NCBI GenBank assembly: GCA_028751875.1 | Contig: CM054155.1 | Location: forward strand, 11,179,649-11,243,648 | Source of the DNA: Rapana venosa | Taxonomy: Eukaryota; Mollusca; Gastropoda; Neogastropoda; Muricidae | Direction: 5' to 3' | Length of the DNA stretch: 64,000 nucleotides | In this document: piece after piece, positions 49,542 through 63,809 of the stretch | How the letters are laid out: each line of letters opens with the position of its first letter | How positions within the stretch are numbered: position 1 is the stretch's first letter | Translations under genes and position numbers: made by a program | The notes under the pieces: generated by a model | What the model was told of the DNA's origin: nothing | Seen by the model: the letters and a program-made list of their open reading frames with translations, nothing else | Database searches by the model: none

Positions 49542-52500
49542 ACACACATTATCGGCAAAATTTAAAAAAAATACACACACACATTAACCCCAAATTTAAA
49601 AAAATATAATAATACACACACATTCACCACACTCAAATGCACAGTATATAATTTAATATAAATGCTCACTCATGTGTGTGAGTACACACACACATGTACA
49701 CTCCACCACAATCTAAATGGTCATGTATATAAATATAAATGCTCACACATATTATGTGTGAGAAAGTGTGTAAAAACAAAGTGCATGCATATTTTAAAAC
49801 ACACATTATATTATTAGTATTGAAAGAAATAGTAGTGGGCCACCTTACAGCCTATATCTTTCTCCATTTAATATGAAAATGATTTGATTAAAAAAGATTT
49901 CAAGCAAAAACCCAATTAAATTTGAAATTAAGTTTGATTGCTCAAGACAAAATGGGCTAAGAAATGAAATCTTTTCAATGACATCATTGAAACATTTCGT
50001 GTGTGGACTAGCCTATGCCTTTTTGCTTGAGCTGCCAGAATAATTGGCTCCCTGATAAGCTATTTGGTCATAAATCATAAATGTGATGAAGCGCATTGCC
50101 ATTTATGAAAAGGCACTTTGCAGCAAGACACTTATCATCATGAACAAAAAATAATGTCCAATTAAAACTGCCTTTGAAAAATAATCAGAGAAAAATATGT
50201 ACTTTATATTGTTATAATGCTCACAGGCCATTTGCACACAAATCCCAATATGTAAATTTTGAAAGATAATAAACATCTCAGTAATCCTCATGCTTGATGT
50301 TTCAGAAAGCATATTTTTTCAAATGCTAAGATAATAAGAACATCATAACCTAAACATGTCAAATTCTTACAGTTTACTTGGTATAATGCCAACAACTGAT
50401 TTTAATTATGTATAAATATAAAAGTCAACTTATGGATAATCTAAACAGTTGCAACATGTGATCAAAAAAAAGTTTTGATAATAAGCCTAACCGATGAAAA
50501 CAAGCTTTGATAACAGCTTTCACTTTAAAATTTTTTTTTATAATTCAGTAATATTTGTTACACTTCAGTAATAGGCTAAACTTTAATCATGCACAATCAT
50601 ATTAACAAATATAACATGCATATATTTGCGTCAGATTTCTCTGCATGAAAATCGGCTGGAGAGACGTGACACAGAGCAGCGTCCACCCATTTTCTTTTTT
50701 TCTGTCTATAAACTGCATTGTTTTCCCTATCCAGAGTGGCTTTTTTATACAGAATTTTGCCAGGGACAACTCTCTTGTTGCATTAGCTCTTTTACATGCA
50801 CTATATAACTTTTGTGTAACACATGGGACCTCCATGCTACCATCTTCCATCCAAAAGATTTTAGCACCCAGATCAACCACTCATGGAGTAAAGTGCATGG
50901 GGAAAAGTTTTAGACCAAACCACAGCACACACTTTCTAGGACGGTGCATTAGCCCTAGCTCCTTGACCACTGATCCAACATACATAGCACACATATAAAT
51001 ATTTGATTTATTGTGTAGCCTAGGTCTATTGAATCTGGATCATGTTTGCCTTAATTTATATTAACTTAATTGTATTTAGGCTATAATGATGCATCTGGAA
51101 AGATTCCTAAAACTCAAAGTAAAGGCCTTTGGTGATAGTTAATGGTGGAGCACTTTTCATTATTAACAAGTGTCAAGTCACCCATCCACATGATATATGA
51201 TATTCTTATGGCCAGTTTAGAACTTGCTGCCATTGAAAGATGATAATACTAAAAAAAGAGGAATAAAGTAGGCTCCAGAATAAATGGTTCACAAAAATAC
51301 TATAACATATAACAGCAAGAGAAGAAATACACAACTGGGTCTAATGATCTGATGCGCCTTATGTTTGGGGAGCTGTAAAGAAGGGACTGCAGTGGGATAA
51401 TAAGGTTTAATCCAGTTAAGTAGTCCGTTATCGTAGATAATACCCCAAGACAATCCATACTCTTATAGAGGCTGCACAATGCGCGCGCGTGCACACACAC
51501 ACACCACACACACACACAGTACACACACACACAACACACACACATCTCTATTTGTTCTATGATGCCTTTTATCTTCAAAGTCTTATATGGTGGCATTTGT
51601 TCCATTTAGTTTTGAATTTTGTAATTTGCCATCACTACTAGGGCTAGCTAGTATAATTTGAATGATTGTCATCTAACTGTTTCAATAGCTACTTACATAG
51701 TTTAAATCACACACACACTTTACCACTTTGACAGTTTTTGTTTGATATTGTAACAAATGTCATCACTATTATAACTAAAGTTTGTCAGTCAAACCATTTA
51801 GAGGTACTTAGAAAGTTCACTAACCTGCACGTGGCACACACACACACATACACACACACACACAGCTATTGTCAGTATTTTGTTTTCATATTAAAAAATG
51901 TATTTTCATCACTTCCTAATGCTATAGAACTTGAATGTTTGTCACTTAAATTCACAAACCACTGAATAGGTACTTACATAGTTCACAACACCACACACAC
52001 ACACAACACACCCACACACACACATTATCCTCAAATTAGCAAAAATACAACACACATTTCCTCAAAATTAAAAAAAATATAACACACACACATTCACCAC
52101 ACTCAAAGCACAGAATAAATAATTAATATGAAATGCCTCACACGTTCATGTGTGTGAGTACACACACACAGTACAATTCCACCACAATCAAATGGTCATG
52201 TATAAAAAATAAATGCTCACACAAACGTGCATAACATATGTTAATTCACACATTATCTTATAAGTATTGAAGAAATAGTAGTGGGCACCTAAGCCTATAC
52301 TTCCTCCATTATTATGAAAATGATTTTATTAAAGATTCAAGCAAAACCAATTTTGAAAAAGCAATCAAGACAAAATTGGTAAGAAATGAAATCTTTTCAA
52401 TGACATCACTTAAAACATTTTTTTTGTGTGAGGACTAGGCCATATGCCTCTTGCTGAGCTGACAGAATAATTGGCTCCTGATAAGCTTTGTCAGAATCAT

Positions 52501-55500
52501 AATGGTGATTGAAGCATTGCCTTTTATGATAGGCCTACTGCAGCAAGACACTTTTAATCATAACAAAAAATTACGTCAATTAAAACTGCCTTTGAAAAGA
52601 TAATCAGAAGAGAGAAAATATGTAATTTATATTGAAATAGTGCTCACAGGACATGTGCACACAACAACCACAAATATGTAAATTTGAAAGAAATAAACAT
52701 CTCTAGAATCTTCATCTTTATGTGTTCAAAAAGCATATGTTAAAAAATGCTAAGATTAATATCTAGCCACAGATAATAAGGCTCAAAACCTAAACAGTGA
52801 CAAATAGTTTTACTGGTTATAATGCCCAACACACAGAATTTAAGTATGTTGTATATATAGGATCCAACTTTATGGTAATCAAACAGTTTCACATGTGATC
52901 AACATTTGTATTTTGTTTTTAAACATAATAAGCCTAGCATATGAAAACCAAGCTTTGGATAGCAGCTTTCACTTTTTTAATTTTTTTTTATATAATTCAG
53001 TAATATTGTTACACCTTTCAGTAAATAGGCTAACTTTAATCGCAATGCACAATTATATTAAACAAATATAACAATGCATAAATTTACTTATTATATATCA
53101 TTCAGATTCTTTTACTTTGTGTCTATTAACTGCATTTGTTACCTTCTCTATCATAGTAGCTTTTTTCTCTACATAATTTGCCAAGGACAACTCTCTTGTT
53201 TGCATGGCTCTTTTAGCATGCACTATATAACTTTCGTGTAACACGTGGGACCTCAATTTACATCGTCATCCTAACGGACTAGCACACAGACCACCACTTA
53301 TGGTCTAGTGAATGGGTAAAAGTTTTAGGAGTCCAACAGGATACACGCACCCCACTTTCTAGACATATATGCCTTACCTCTTTGACCACTAATCACAAAC
53401 TATATATATATATATAAATATATATTATATGTTTGTTTAATTTGTGCATAGAGGTTTATTTAAATTAGTATAATGTTTGGCTTTATTTACATTACTTAGT
53501 TTTTAATTATGCTATAGAGGGTAAGGCATTTTCTGGAAAGTCCCTATAACTTTTAATAAAGCTTTGGTGATAGTTTAGTGAAAGTGCACTTTTCATAATT
53601 AAAAAGTGTCAATCACACTCACATGAAATATTTATAATGCATATGGCCATTAAACTTGGCTGCCATTGAAAGATGATAAAACAAAATAAAAGAGGAATAA
53701 AGTATGCTCAAAATAATGTTGCCCAAAAAACCTCAACATCTAATGCAGCAATAGAAGAAATATACACATCTGAACACATGAGTCTCGGCGCGTTATGTTT
53801 GGGGAAGCAGTTAAGAAGATGCAGGGGGATAATAAGGTTTTATCCATTAAGTAGTCTCAGCTAGATAATACCCAAACATTGTGCGTGATGCCGACACTTA
53901 AGTGCTGGCACTTGCGCTTCGTGCACACACACACACACACCACACACAGTACACACACACCCACACCTTCATCATTGTTCTATGATGCCTTTTTTCTTTA
54001 AAGTCTTATATGTGCGGCAATTTGTCCATTAATTTTTTGAATATTGTAATTTGCCATCAACTTCTAATGGCTGCTAGTATATTTTGAATGTTTGTCTTCA
54101 AACTGTTCAATACTACTTACTATATTTAATTCACACACACACTATACACTTTGTCAGTTTTGTTGAAATGTAACAAATTTGTCATCACTATTATAACTTG
54201 AAAGTTTTGTCAGCAAACCATTAAATTAGGTACTTTATTACATAGTTCAACTAACCTGCACATGGCACACACACACACACACGACACACACAACACACAC
54301 ACACACACATGCAGATTTTGTTTTCAATTTGTAATAAATGTATTTCAGCACTTATCTAATGCTAGTATAACTTGAATGTTTGTCACTTAAATGTCAGCAA
54401 ACCACTGAATAGGTACTTACATAGTTCACACACACACACACACAACACTCACACACACACACACACAGACACACACACACACACACCACACACACGACAC
54501 ACATTAACCTCAAAATTTTTAAAAAAAATACACATTTTCCTCAGAAATTAAAAAACAAATACACACACATTCCACCACACTCACATCACAGTATATATAA
54601 TATAAATGGCTCACTCATGTGTGTGAGGTGAACACCACATTACACTTCCACACAATCAAACGTCATGATATATAAAATAAATGCTTACACATAAGTGTGA
54701 GTAAAGTGTATAAAAACAAAAGTGCATACATATGTTAATACACACAATTTTATTATTATATTAAGAAATAGTAGAGGCCACCTTAGCCTATAATCTTCCC
54801 ATTATTATGGAAAATGATTTGATAAAATTCAAGCAAACCAATTTTAAAAAGCACACAAGACAAAATTTGGGCTAAGAAATGAATCTTTCATGATCCACAT
54901 AAAACATTTTTTTGTGTGAGGACAAAGGGGCCCCTATGCCTATTGGCTTTGAGCTGACAGATTAATTGGCTCCTGATAAGCTTTTGTCAGAAATCATAAA
55001 TGGTGATTGAAGCATTGCCTTTTAGAATTAGGCCTACTTTGCATCAAGACACTTTTATCATGCACAAAAATTAATGTCAATAAAACCATATCTATCTGGT
55101 GCTGTCCCATAGACTGACGACCGGGGGCGAACCCTCAAAGACTCAACAACCGATTCCCTCCATTCCTCTTCTATTACTGCCTTTCTCAGGGCTATTTAGT
55201 TGAGTTCTAGGCCTGTCCGATTCGCTGATGTTATCCTCCCAGCTCTTCCTTGGTCTGCTCATCTTCTTCCTCCTTGACAGTGCCTTGGTAAAACAGTCGT
55301 TGCAAGGACCTTTTGGTCTTGTGACATGCCCATACCATTTAAGTTTACGCTTTTTCACGATCGTTAAGTTCATCATAGGTCCAATGGTTTTGCTCGGATT
55401 CGTTATGACACGCCTTTCGTTGCGTATTGGTCTTTGTACAGGAGATGCAAGGAGTCTCCGAACGTCATCTCATCTCCACCGCCTGACTCTTCCCTCCAAA

Positions 55501-58075
55501 TCTGGCAGTCAGGGTCCAAGAATCACGGGCATACAAGAAAATAGGATATGACCAAGGGAGCCGCATTAGTCTGATTTGGAGATAAGTGAATATTTTTATC
55601 TCACCAGATGGTGTTTAGTTTTTGACAGTTCTGTGATATTGAGTCTGTGCAGTCCTTCATACTACCTGGCTTGGATCCCTGGTCCCCGATACAATGGCTC
55701 CCAAGGTACTTGAAGCTTGAACTGTTTTCCAGCTTCCTGGTCATGAACCCTGAATCAGTGCTAATGCCCGTTGGTATTATTAGTCATCCGTTTGTCTTCT
55801 CTGCACTGATTTCCATGCCGTAGTTTTGGAGGCCTTATCAAGTGTTCTGTTAGTCTGGCAAGCTCTTTTTCTGATCCTGCTATTTCATCAATGTCTCTGC
55901 GAAGCGGAGGTTTGCTGATCGTTCTGCCACCAATGCTGACTGAACCTTCATGAGTTCCAGTGCATCAGCGATGACTCTCTCAAGAAGATGTGAAAAGAGT
56001 AAATGAGAGTAGACAGCCTGCCTTGACTCCAACTGTTTGTTCGAAACCATTCCCATTGTTGTTGTTGTAGTACACTGCACTGGTGGTCTTGCTGTACAGC
56101 TGTTTGATGACTGATCTGGTTTTGCGATTGAATGCTTGCGTACAAAAACATGGTTGCCCACAAAGCTGCAACCACACTCAGTTCAAATGCCATCTAAAAG
56201 TCATAAATACGTGGTACGGTCTTGTTGATGTTGAAGGTACCACTCACATAGTATTCTTAAAACTTCATTTGGAAAATAATCAGAGAAAAATATGTAATTT
56301 TATATTGTAATATCTCACAAACCATTTGACACACAAATCCCAATAATGTAAAATGCTTGTAAGATAATAAACAACTTCAAGAATCTTCATGCTTGATGTT
56401 TCAGAAAGCATATTTTTTAAAAATGCTTAAAATAAACTCCATATCCTAAACATGTCAATGCTTTTAGTTTACTGGTTAAAATTGCCAACACACAGTATTT
56501 TAAGTATGTATATAAAAAGTCAACTTATTGATAATCTAAACAGTTTCACATGTGATCAAAAAAATTTTTGATAATAAGCCTAACAGATGAAAAACAACTT
56601 GGGATAACAGCTTTCACTTAAAAAAAAAATTTTTTTTATAAGTTCAGTAATATTTGTTACACTTTCAGTAATAGGCTAACTTTAATCAATGCACAATCAT
56701 ATTAACAAATATAACAATGCATATATTTACTTATTTATATCACGTCAGATTTCTCTGCATGAAATTTGGGCTGGAGAGCAGTTGCCACAGAGCGGCGCCA
56801 CCCTTTTTCTGTCTGTAACTATTTGTTTTCTATCAGAGTGGCTTTTTCCCCCACATAATTTTGCCAGGGACAGCTCTTCTTTGCCAATTAGCTCTTCTAC
56901 ATGGTACATAGAATAAACTTTCGGTACAGACAATTGACCCTCTCAATTTAATCATCTCACCAAAAGACTAGTTCCCAAACGACCACTCATGATCTAGTGG
57001 ATGGGGAAAATCTTTTAGGTCCAAACATCTAACCACTGCACACACTTTTTAGACAGATGTATTACCTTTTAACCACTGATCCACATACTTACATATATAT
57101 ATATATATATATGTTTGTTTATTTGTGCATATGTCTGTTTGAATCTGGATCATGTTTTGACTTTATTTATATTAACTTAGTTTTATTAAAGCTATAAGGT
57201 ATGCATTTCTGGAAAGTTCCTTAAACTTTAAATAAAAACCCTTTGGTGATAATTTATGGTGAGGCACTTTTCATAATTAACAAGTGTCAATCACACTCAC
57301 ATATAATTTATATGCTTATGGCCATTACAAACATGGCTGCCATTGAAGATGATAATAACAAATAAAAGAGGAATAAAGATGCGCAAAATAAATGTTCTCA
57401 AAAAACCTTAACATATATCACAAGAGAAGAAAACACATCTGATCTAATGAGTCTGTGCACCTTATGTTTGGGGAGCTGTGATAAGAAGGATGCAGGAGGG
57501 ATAATAAAGGTTTTATTCATTAAGTAAGCTTAGCTAGATAATACCCCAAACATTGCCCGTACTCTTTAGTGGCTGCAACAATGTGGGCCGCGATGCACAC
57601 ACACACACACAGTTCACACCCACACACTTCATCATAGTTCTATGATGCCTTTTCTTTAAGTCTATTTTGTATTTGTCAATTAAGATGAATTTTGTAATTT
57701 GCCATCACTACAAACGGCTGCTAGTAAAATTTGAATGTTTTGTCATCAACTGTTCAATACTACTTACCTAGTTAATTCCACACACACACTTACACTTTCA
57801 GTTTTTGTTGATATTGTAACAAAATATGTCATCACTATTATAACTTGAAAGTTTGTCACAAACCATTATGTAGGTACTTACATAGTTCACTAACCCGCCG
57901 TGCACACCCACACACACACATTGTCATTTTTTGTTTCATGTTGTAATAAATGTATTCATCACTATCTAATGCTAGTATAATTAATGTTTTTGTCACTTAA
58001 ACACAGCAACCACTGAATAGGTAATTACATAGTTCACACACACACCACACCACACACACAACACACACACACACA
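49542..58075. repeat. Array of about three 2.48-kb units, copy 2
   Basis: The duplicate of 33145-41680. It differs in scattered small indels after about 56450. Confidence 0.85.
55088..56257 (-). pseudogene. Dead non-LTR reverse transcriptase fragment, copy 2
   Basis: Identical to 38691-39860 at +16397, including all disabling changes, so it was duplicated with the 15.8-kb segment after it died. Confidence 0.82.
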
Positions 58076-60971
58076 CTTTATCACAGTTATATGATGGTTT
58101 GTTGGGGTTTGTTGTTTTTTTTGGTTGTTGTTGTGTTTGGTTGGTTTGTTGGGGGGTTTTTTTGGGGGGGGAAGTCTTACTTATGGCATTTGTCAATTTT
58201 ATATTCTCAGTTTGAGTGTCATATTGTAATTTGTCTTCACTACTAATGCTAGTATAACTTGAATGTTTGTCATCAAAGCACTGAATAGCTACTTGCATCT
58301 ACAGTTCATTAACTGGTGTTTCATACTTGATGTGGCCAATATGCATTGCATGCTTTGTGATTTGTGTGTTGCAGAAAGAAAATCTTGTCACAGAGAGCAA
58401 GATGCTTACCTGCATCCCTACTTTCATCCCGCCTGTTCAGGCGACCTAACATTTAATTGTGTAGCTTTATATGTTAGTAGGTGAGTTCATTTGTTACAGG
58501 TTTACATTCCTTATAGCATTGTTTAAAGTTTTTTTGTGTATGGTAATTTTAGATTAATGTCTACATATAGAATATAAGAATAAATCTATGCACTGTGTAA
58601 AAAGGTATAGCCAGTCAGCTTGTGATAGATAGGCTTGAAGTTACACAATCATCTTTCATTATGTGCTGCCGAAGTATATTTATTGTATTTCTAACTTTTT
58701 TCTTCTGGTTATTGCCTTGGACTATGTGTAAAATTCATATACCACTTCTCTGCATGAAATTTGGGCTGCTCTTGCCGGGGAGAGTACGTCTGGAAAAGAG
58801 CAACGCCACCCTTTTTTTCTTTTTCTGTCATATGTCTTGTATTTCCCTATCAGTGTGGCTTTTTTCTATATAATTTTGCCAAGGACAACTCTCTTGTTGC
58901 TGCGGGGTCTTTTACATGTGCTAAATGTACTTTGCACACTAGGCAAAAGATTTTCTTGACCTAATCAATGATATCACTAAAGATTCTGTTGTTTTATATT
59001 ATTATTTATATGGTATAAATGTCAAGTGTTTTACTGTGAAATCACAGAATCATATTTTACTGTGTCAGGTCTTTTTTTGTGTGAGAGTTTTTGTGAACAT
59101 AAGAAAAGTATGATATAAATTATACTAGTTATAAAACCATAAAATAATCAATAATTCACAACCTCTGCTCCTTTTTTTGGTAACACAAGCGTGTATTTGT
59201 AATGCAATGTGTGTGTGTGGGGGGGGGGGGGGGTTAGAATTTTTGTTTCCTTTCACTCCTTGCTGTTAACGATTTATCTATAGAATGTTTCTGTTAAACG
59301 TTGCAAGTAAGTCAAGTCATCATTGTTGGAGGTAATACTATTTATGGTTTTGTTTTTAAAAAGGCACATTTGAACAAAACTTGTTCAGGAATTAATGTAA
59401 TGAACAGGGCTTTTATATGCTGTGAATGAAATTTTTTTTTTTTCAATTGGAAAAAAGCAACCTTTCTTTTTTTATGTATTAGAATATCTATCTACTATCT
59501 GTATCTAACTATCTATCTATCATTATGAAATATATATATATATATATATAAATATATAATATATAGCCTTTCTTTTCATCTATAGTTAGTCATAAAGTGT
59601 TTTAATTGTTTTGATTAACTCTCATTGGTTGAAAAAATAATGTTGGTTTTTTTTGTTTATTGTTTTTATGTCTAAAGCATGAATGTAATTTAATTGAACA
59701 ACCATCAGATATGCATGGCTTTAGCTGAAAATTGGTCAGCTTGCATTGATCAGCTAACTAAGCCATTCATTAGATTGTAGGGAAAAAATTGTGCAGGACC
59801 TTTATTTAGTGAAAAGCCTCCTCTTCAAGAAGAGATGATTGTTTGTTGCTGGATATGCAGTAACAGATTTAGAAAATTCATGCCTCAGAAGACACATACA
59901 TATATTATGTCATTATGTGCATGTATTTGTGTTCACTTGTGAATTACGGGTGTGGGATTTTACGATCTCCCAGGTCAATTTTAAGTCCAGACCTGCCAGT
60001 GCCTTAATTTCCTTTGTGTTATATATAATATACACACATAGAAGGTCAAGTATGCACATCAAAGATCCCATTATGATGGTTCATGTCACTGTTCAGAGGG
60101 TTACGGAAACATGAACATACCCAGCATACATCCAGAATCCCGGTAATTGGAAAGAGGCTACCTTCATTGTGGGCAGAAACGGTTACAAGTATATAATTAT
60201 ATGCAACATCTGACCATTGGTGGAACTTGGAGTTCGAGCTGAGAGGAACTTTTTTAAAAAAAGAAAAAGAAAGAAGAAATAAAATTAAAACAACTTTACA
60301 AAGACGAAGAAGAAGAAAAAAAAAAACAAACAACTATACATTTACCCTAGATAGAAAAATCTCTTGTCAATGCTCCCTCCTTACATTCATGTTTTATGAC
60401 ATGCCTTAGGAGACACAGAGGTTAAAACTCCCCCTTTTAGCGTCTATATGGTTCGGTAATAAAGCATGGCAATACATACAGTGTATACAGAAGTGACTGA
60501 ACTAGCATATCACCTCAAATAGGACTTCACTTCATGGTCAAAGTGTTGATGACGTAGTGACTCATGAATATGCTCCACAAGTGTGAGTCAGTGGTGTTTT
60601 AAGATAAGGAACGAATATGTGAGATTGCATGTTCCCCCTGTCAGCAAATTGACACATTTATTATCATTCAAGTGACACTCATTTACATGCATGCAGCCAC
60701 AAACACACAGCATATGTAACACACACATGCCCCCCCTCCCCCCCCACTCCCCACACACACACAGACACACACAGTCCACACACACAGTCACACACACACA
60801 CACACCACTATAATGCAGTTACGCATATTGATGACCTGTTGAAACCTGCAACACATCTCATTCACTACAGTGAGGAAACCATAAACCATATTATGAAGAA
60901 GCTTGTCCCAAAATGTTTTGTGTTTAGAGTCCACATTTTCTTCATCGTCAAGCAATCTTCTGTGGTTGCAG

Positions 60972-61111
60972 GTTAGCTAATAGCAACGCCCGCAGTCATG
61001 GTATGATGTTAGTCAATAGAAAAACTAGTTACAAAACGGGGTGCCTGCAGCGGATTACGCCCGACGAAAACCTCAACGACAATCCGTCATGGAGTGGTCA
61101 ACAAAAACTGG
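60972..61111 (+). CDS. NALCN: Probable NALCN N-terminal coding exon, copy 2
   Basis: Identical to 44576-44715 (offset 16396), with the same missing bases, the same acceptor and the same donor; ATG-ATG at 61003. Confidence 0.6.
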
Positions 61112-61141
61112 GTGAGTGCTTTGGCTTAGCTTTGTTTGTTT

Positions 61142-61154
61142 CTCTCTCTCTCTC

Positions 61155-61245
<91 letters not shown>
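61142..61245. repeat. CT microsatellite
   Basis: About 100 bases of CT with a few CC or TT interruptions, at the exact right boundary of copy 2. Confidence 0.95.
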
Positions 61246-61247
<2 letters not shown>

Positions 61248-62539
61248 GCTTATTTCCTGCCTACCCAGTCTATTCTCCTGCCTTTTTTCAAGCAAACCTG
61301 AAGATTGTTTTTTTCTGATGAACTCTCCAATGAGCTGCCCTGAAATCGGAATTTGTATGCTGAGGTCAGCAGGCATACCTCCTGCTTTAAAAAAAATTAT
61401 TTTATTTCAAGGATAATGGAATAAGAACTCATGTGGTTTTTTATATCCAGTCCCCATTTGTAGGCAGTTTTGTAAATTTTGTCATCAGCTCCTACTGGCA
61501 CTAAATGGCCTACTCTTCTGAAAAGCAGATTTTAACATGTGCACAAAATGTTCTGCATGCGTTCGCACACAGTACCTCGGTTTGTAGTCTCAAATTTCTG
61601 GTGCAGTGTTACAAGCACAGGAGAAGACCAGGCACTATGCAATCCACTCAATAGGGTCATGTAATATGGCCATTATTAAGTTGTCAATATGGTTGGGGGG
61701 GGGGGGGTTCATTTTATCTGGGGGCTTTTTTTGGGGGAGGGGGGCAGGTTCACTTATTTTCGGGGTTTTGTGTCCTTTTAAGTTTTTACACTAATCTGTG
61801 TTTAGCTGTAGGCAGTTGTGTGTATTTTTCGCTATCATAGCTGCTGCATTAGCTTTCATTTTTATTCTGAGTAAATTTTATGGTACTGTTACATTAGCTG
61901 TATTATGCTAAAATTTACTATAGACTGTGATTGTGTTGACAGTATTGTCTTTTGCTGTTATGTTGACTGTATTGTCTGTTGCTGTTATGTTGACTGTATT
62001 TGCTTGTGCGGTTATTAATACCCCATTGCTTAATATATCAGTGAATGTATGATGAAGGAGTCCTTTTATTCTAGATGAAAAACCACATTGCTTAAGATAT
62101 CATGAACAGAGTACATCTATGATGTGTGAGTCATTTTTACCATGAATGAAGAACAGTAACTTTGGTGGGGTTTTTATCATTTATATGAAAATCTGTTTAA
62201 CACTACCCCTATGTTAAGAGAGAGAACCCCTCTTTCCCAGTACATGTGCACTGTGCACATTAGTATGCTACTGTAACCCAGTAGTGGGTGATACAGAGGG
62301 AAGGGTTAGTAGATGGTTGGTTACCCTATAGCGGGTTATCTGTAGGAAAAAGGTTAACAATTTTGACATACCTGGATTTTCAGCGTCTTGTTATCTTAGG
62401 CATGCAGGTAAAGTTTGTGTGAACATTTGTTTATTTTTAAAAAAGTTAAGTTTTGTGTTAGTGACTAGAGACAGTTATGGGTTTCTCTCTTATCCTCGTG
62501 ATCCTGAAGTTGTTAGACACAGACCTGTGTGAATCTTTG
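61246..62539. other. Unique sequence with one repeat family 1 copy
   Basis: Repeat family 1 is at 61385-61600 (atccagtccccatttgtagg, tcatcagctcctactggcac, ctaaatggcctactcttctg). G runs occur near 61690-61745. A small tandem repeat (gctgttatgttgactgtatt) is at 61955-62000. No exon is recognised. Confidence 0.65.
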
Positions 62540-62860
62540 GCAGATCTAGGTACATGTGAGGTGGGGAGTTTTATTTATGATCTTCCAGGTCAACCCATGA
62601 GCATCCCTGCCAGTGCCTTACTCCCCTTTGTGTATACATGTACAATCACAGACTGGTCGAGTGTGCCTGTGAAAGATCTTGCGATTAGTTCCTGCACTTG
62701 TGACTGCACTTGTGTTAGCACTTGTGTCTGCACTTGTGTCTGCACTTGTCTTAGCACTTGTGTTAGCACTTGTGTCTGCACTTGTGTTAGCACTTGTGTC
62801 TGCACTTATGGAAACATGAACATTTCCAACATGCATCCCAAGGGCTCCACCAGGGTTTTG
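62540..62860 (+). repeat. SINE body with an internal 12-bp minisatellite
   Basis: The flanks match the SINE body (gatcttccaggtcaac, cctgccagtgcctta, gaaagatcttgc, ggaaacatgaacat). Its middle (62690-62808) is replaced by about ten copies of gcacttgtgtta or gcacttgtgtct. The 153-codon open frame over it is a repeat artefact. Confidence 0.75.
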
Positions 62861-62942
62861 GATAATGGGAATATGTTAATGTATCTGCTGAGTGGTTTTG
62901 GGGGTTGGGGTTGGTTTGGGGTTTGTTTTTTTCATTGATGTG

Positions 62943-63063
62943 ATAATAATAATAATAATAATAAATGGAATTTATATAGCGCTATATCTTGCAGAAACAA
63001 ATCAAAGCACTTGCACTCAACTCATTCTTACACAGTCATACAACCAGTAACAAGTAATAGTTC
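62943..63063 (-). repeat. SINE 3' end (second copy of the 6429 tail)
   Basis: ATA repeats followed by aatggaatttatatagcgct, then atcttgcagaaacaaatcaa and tcattcttacacagtcatac, nearly identical to 6430-6548. The orientation is opposite to the SINE body just before it. Confidence 0.85.
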
Positions 63064-63114
63064 CATCAAATTCAAATGTGCATGCACGCGCGCACGCACG
63101 CACACACAACACCA

Positions 63115-63614
63115 NNNNNNNNNNNNNNNNNNNNNNNNNNNNNNNNNNNNNNNNNNNNNNNNNNNNNNNNNNNNNNNNNNNNNNNNNNNNNNNNNNNNNN
63201 NNNNNNNNNNNNNNNNNNNNNNNNNNNNNNNNNNNNNNNNNNNNNNNNNNNNNNNNNNNNNNNNNNNNNNNNNNNNNNNNNNNNNNNNNNNNNNNNNNNN
63301 NNNNNNNNNNNNNNNNNNNNNNNNNNNNNNNNNNNNNNNNNNNNNNNNNNNNNNNNNNNNNNNNNNNNNNNNNNNNNNNNNNNNNNNNNNNNNNNNNNNN
63401 NNNNNNNNNNNNNNNNNNNNNNNNNNNNNNNNNNNNNNNNNNNNNNNNNNNNNNNNNNNNNNNNNNNNNNNNNNNNNNNNNNNNNNNNNNNNNNNNNNNN
63501 NNNNNNNNNNNNNNNNNNNNNNNNNNNNNNNNNNNNNNNNNNNNNNNNNNNNNNNNNNNNNNNNNNNNNNNNNNNNNNNNNNNNNNNNNNNNNNNNNNNN
63601 NNNNNNNNNNNNNN
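63115..63614. other. Assembly gap of exactly 500 N
   Basis: A placeholder gap. CA repeats lie on its left and GT repeats on its right. Confidence 1.
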
Positions 63615-63615
63615 T

Positions 63616-63649
<34 letters not shown>

Positions 63650-63763
63650 CTATGTAAGTACCTATTCAGTGGTTTGCTGACATTTAAGTGACAAACATTC
63701 AAGTTATACTAGCATTAGAAGTGATGAAATACATTTATTACAATATGAAAACAAAATCTGACA

Positions 63764-63809
<46 letters not shown>

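Larger units (their letters stand above)
45339..61141 (+). repeat. 15.8-kb direct duplication, copy 2
   Basis: See 28942-44745. The right end breaks from tagctttgtttgttt directly into a pure CT repeat, where copy 1 goes into GATT repeats. Confidence 0.95.

Noticed and set aside
62477..62938. 153-codon Cys/Thr-rich open frame
   Set aside because: It consists of SINE sequence plus a 12-bp minisatellite.
63011..63702. Open frames of about 190-226 codons on both strands
   Set aside because: They run across the second N gap and are flanked only by CA/GT repeats.
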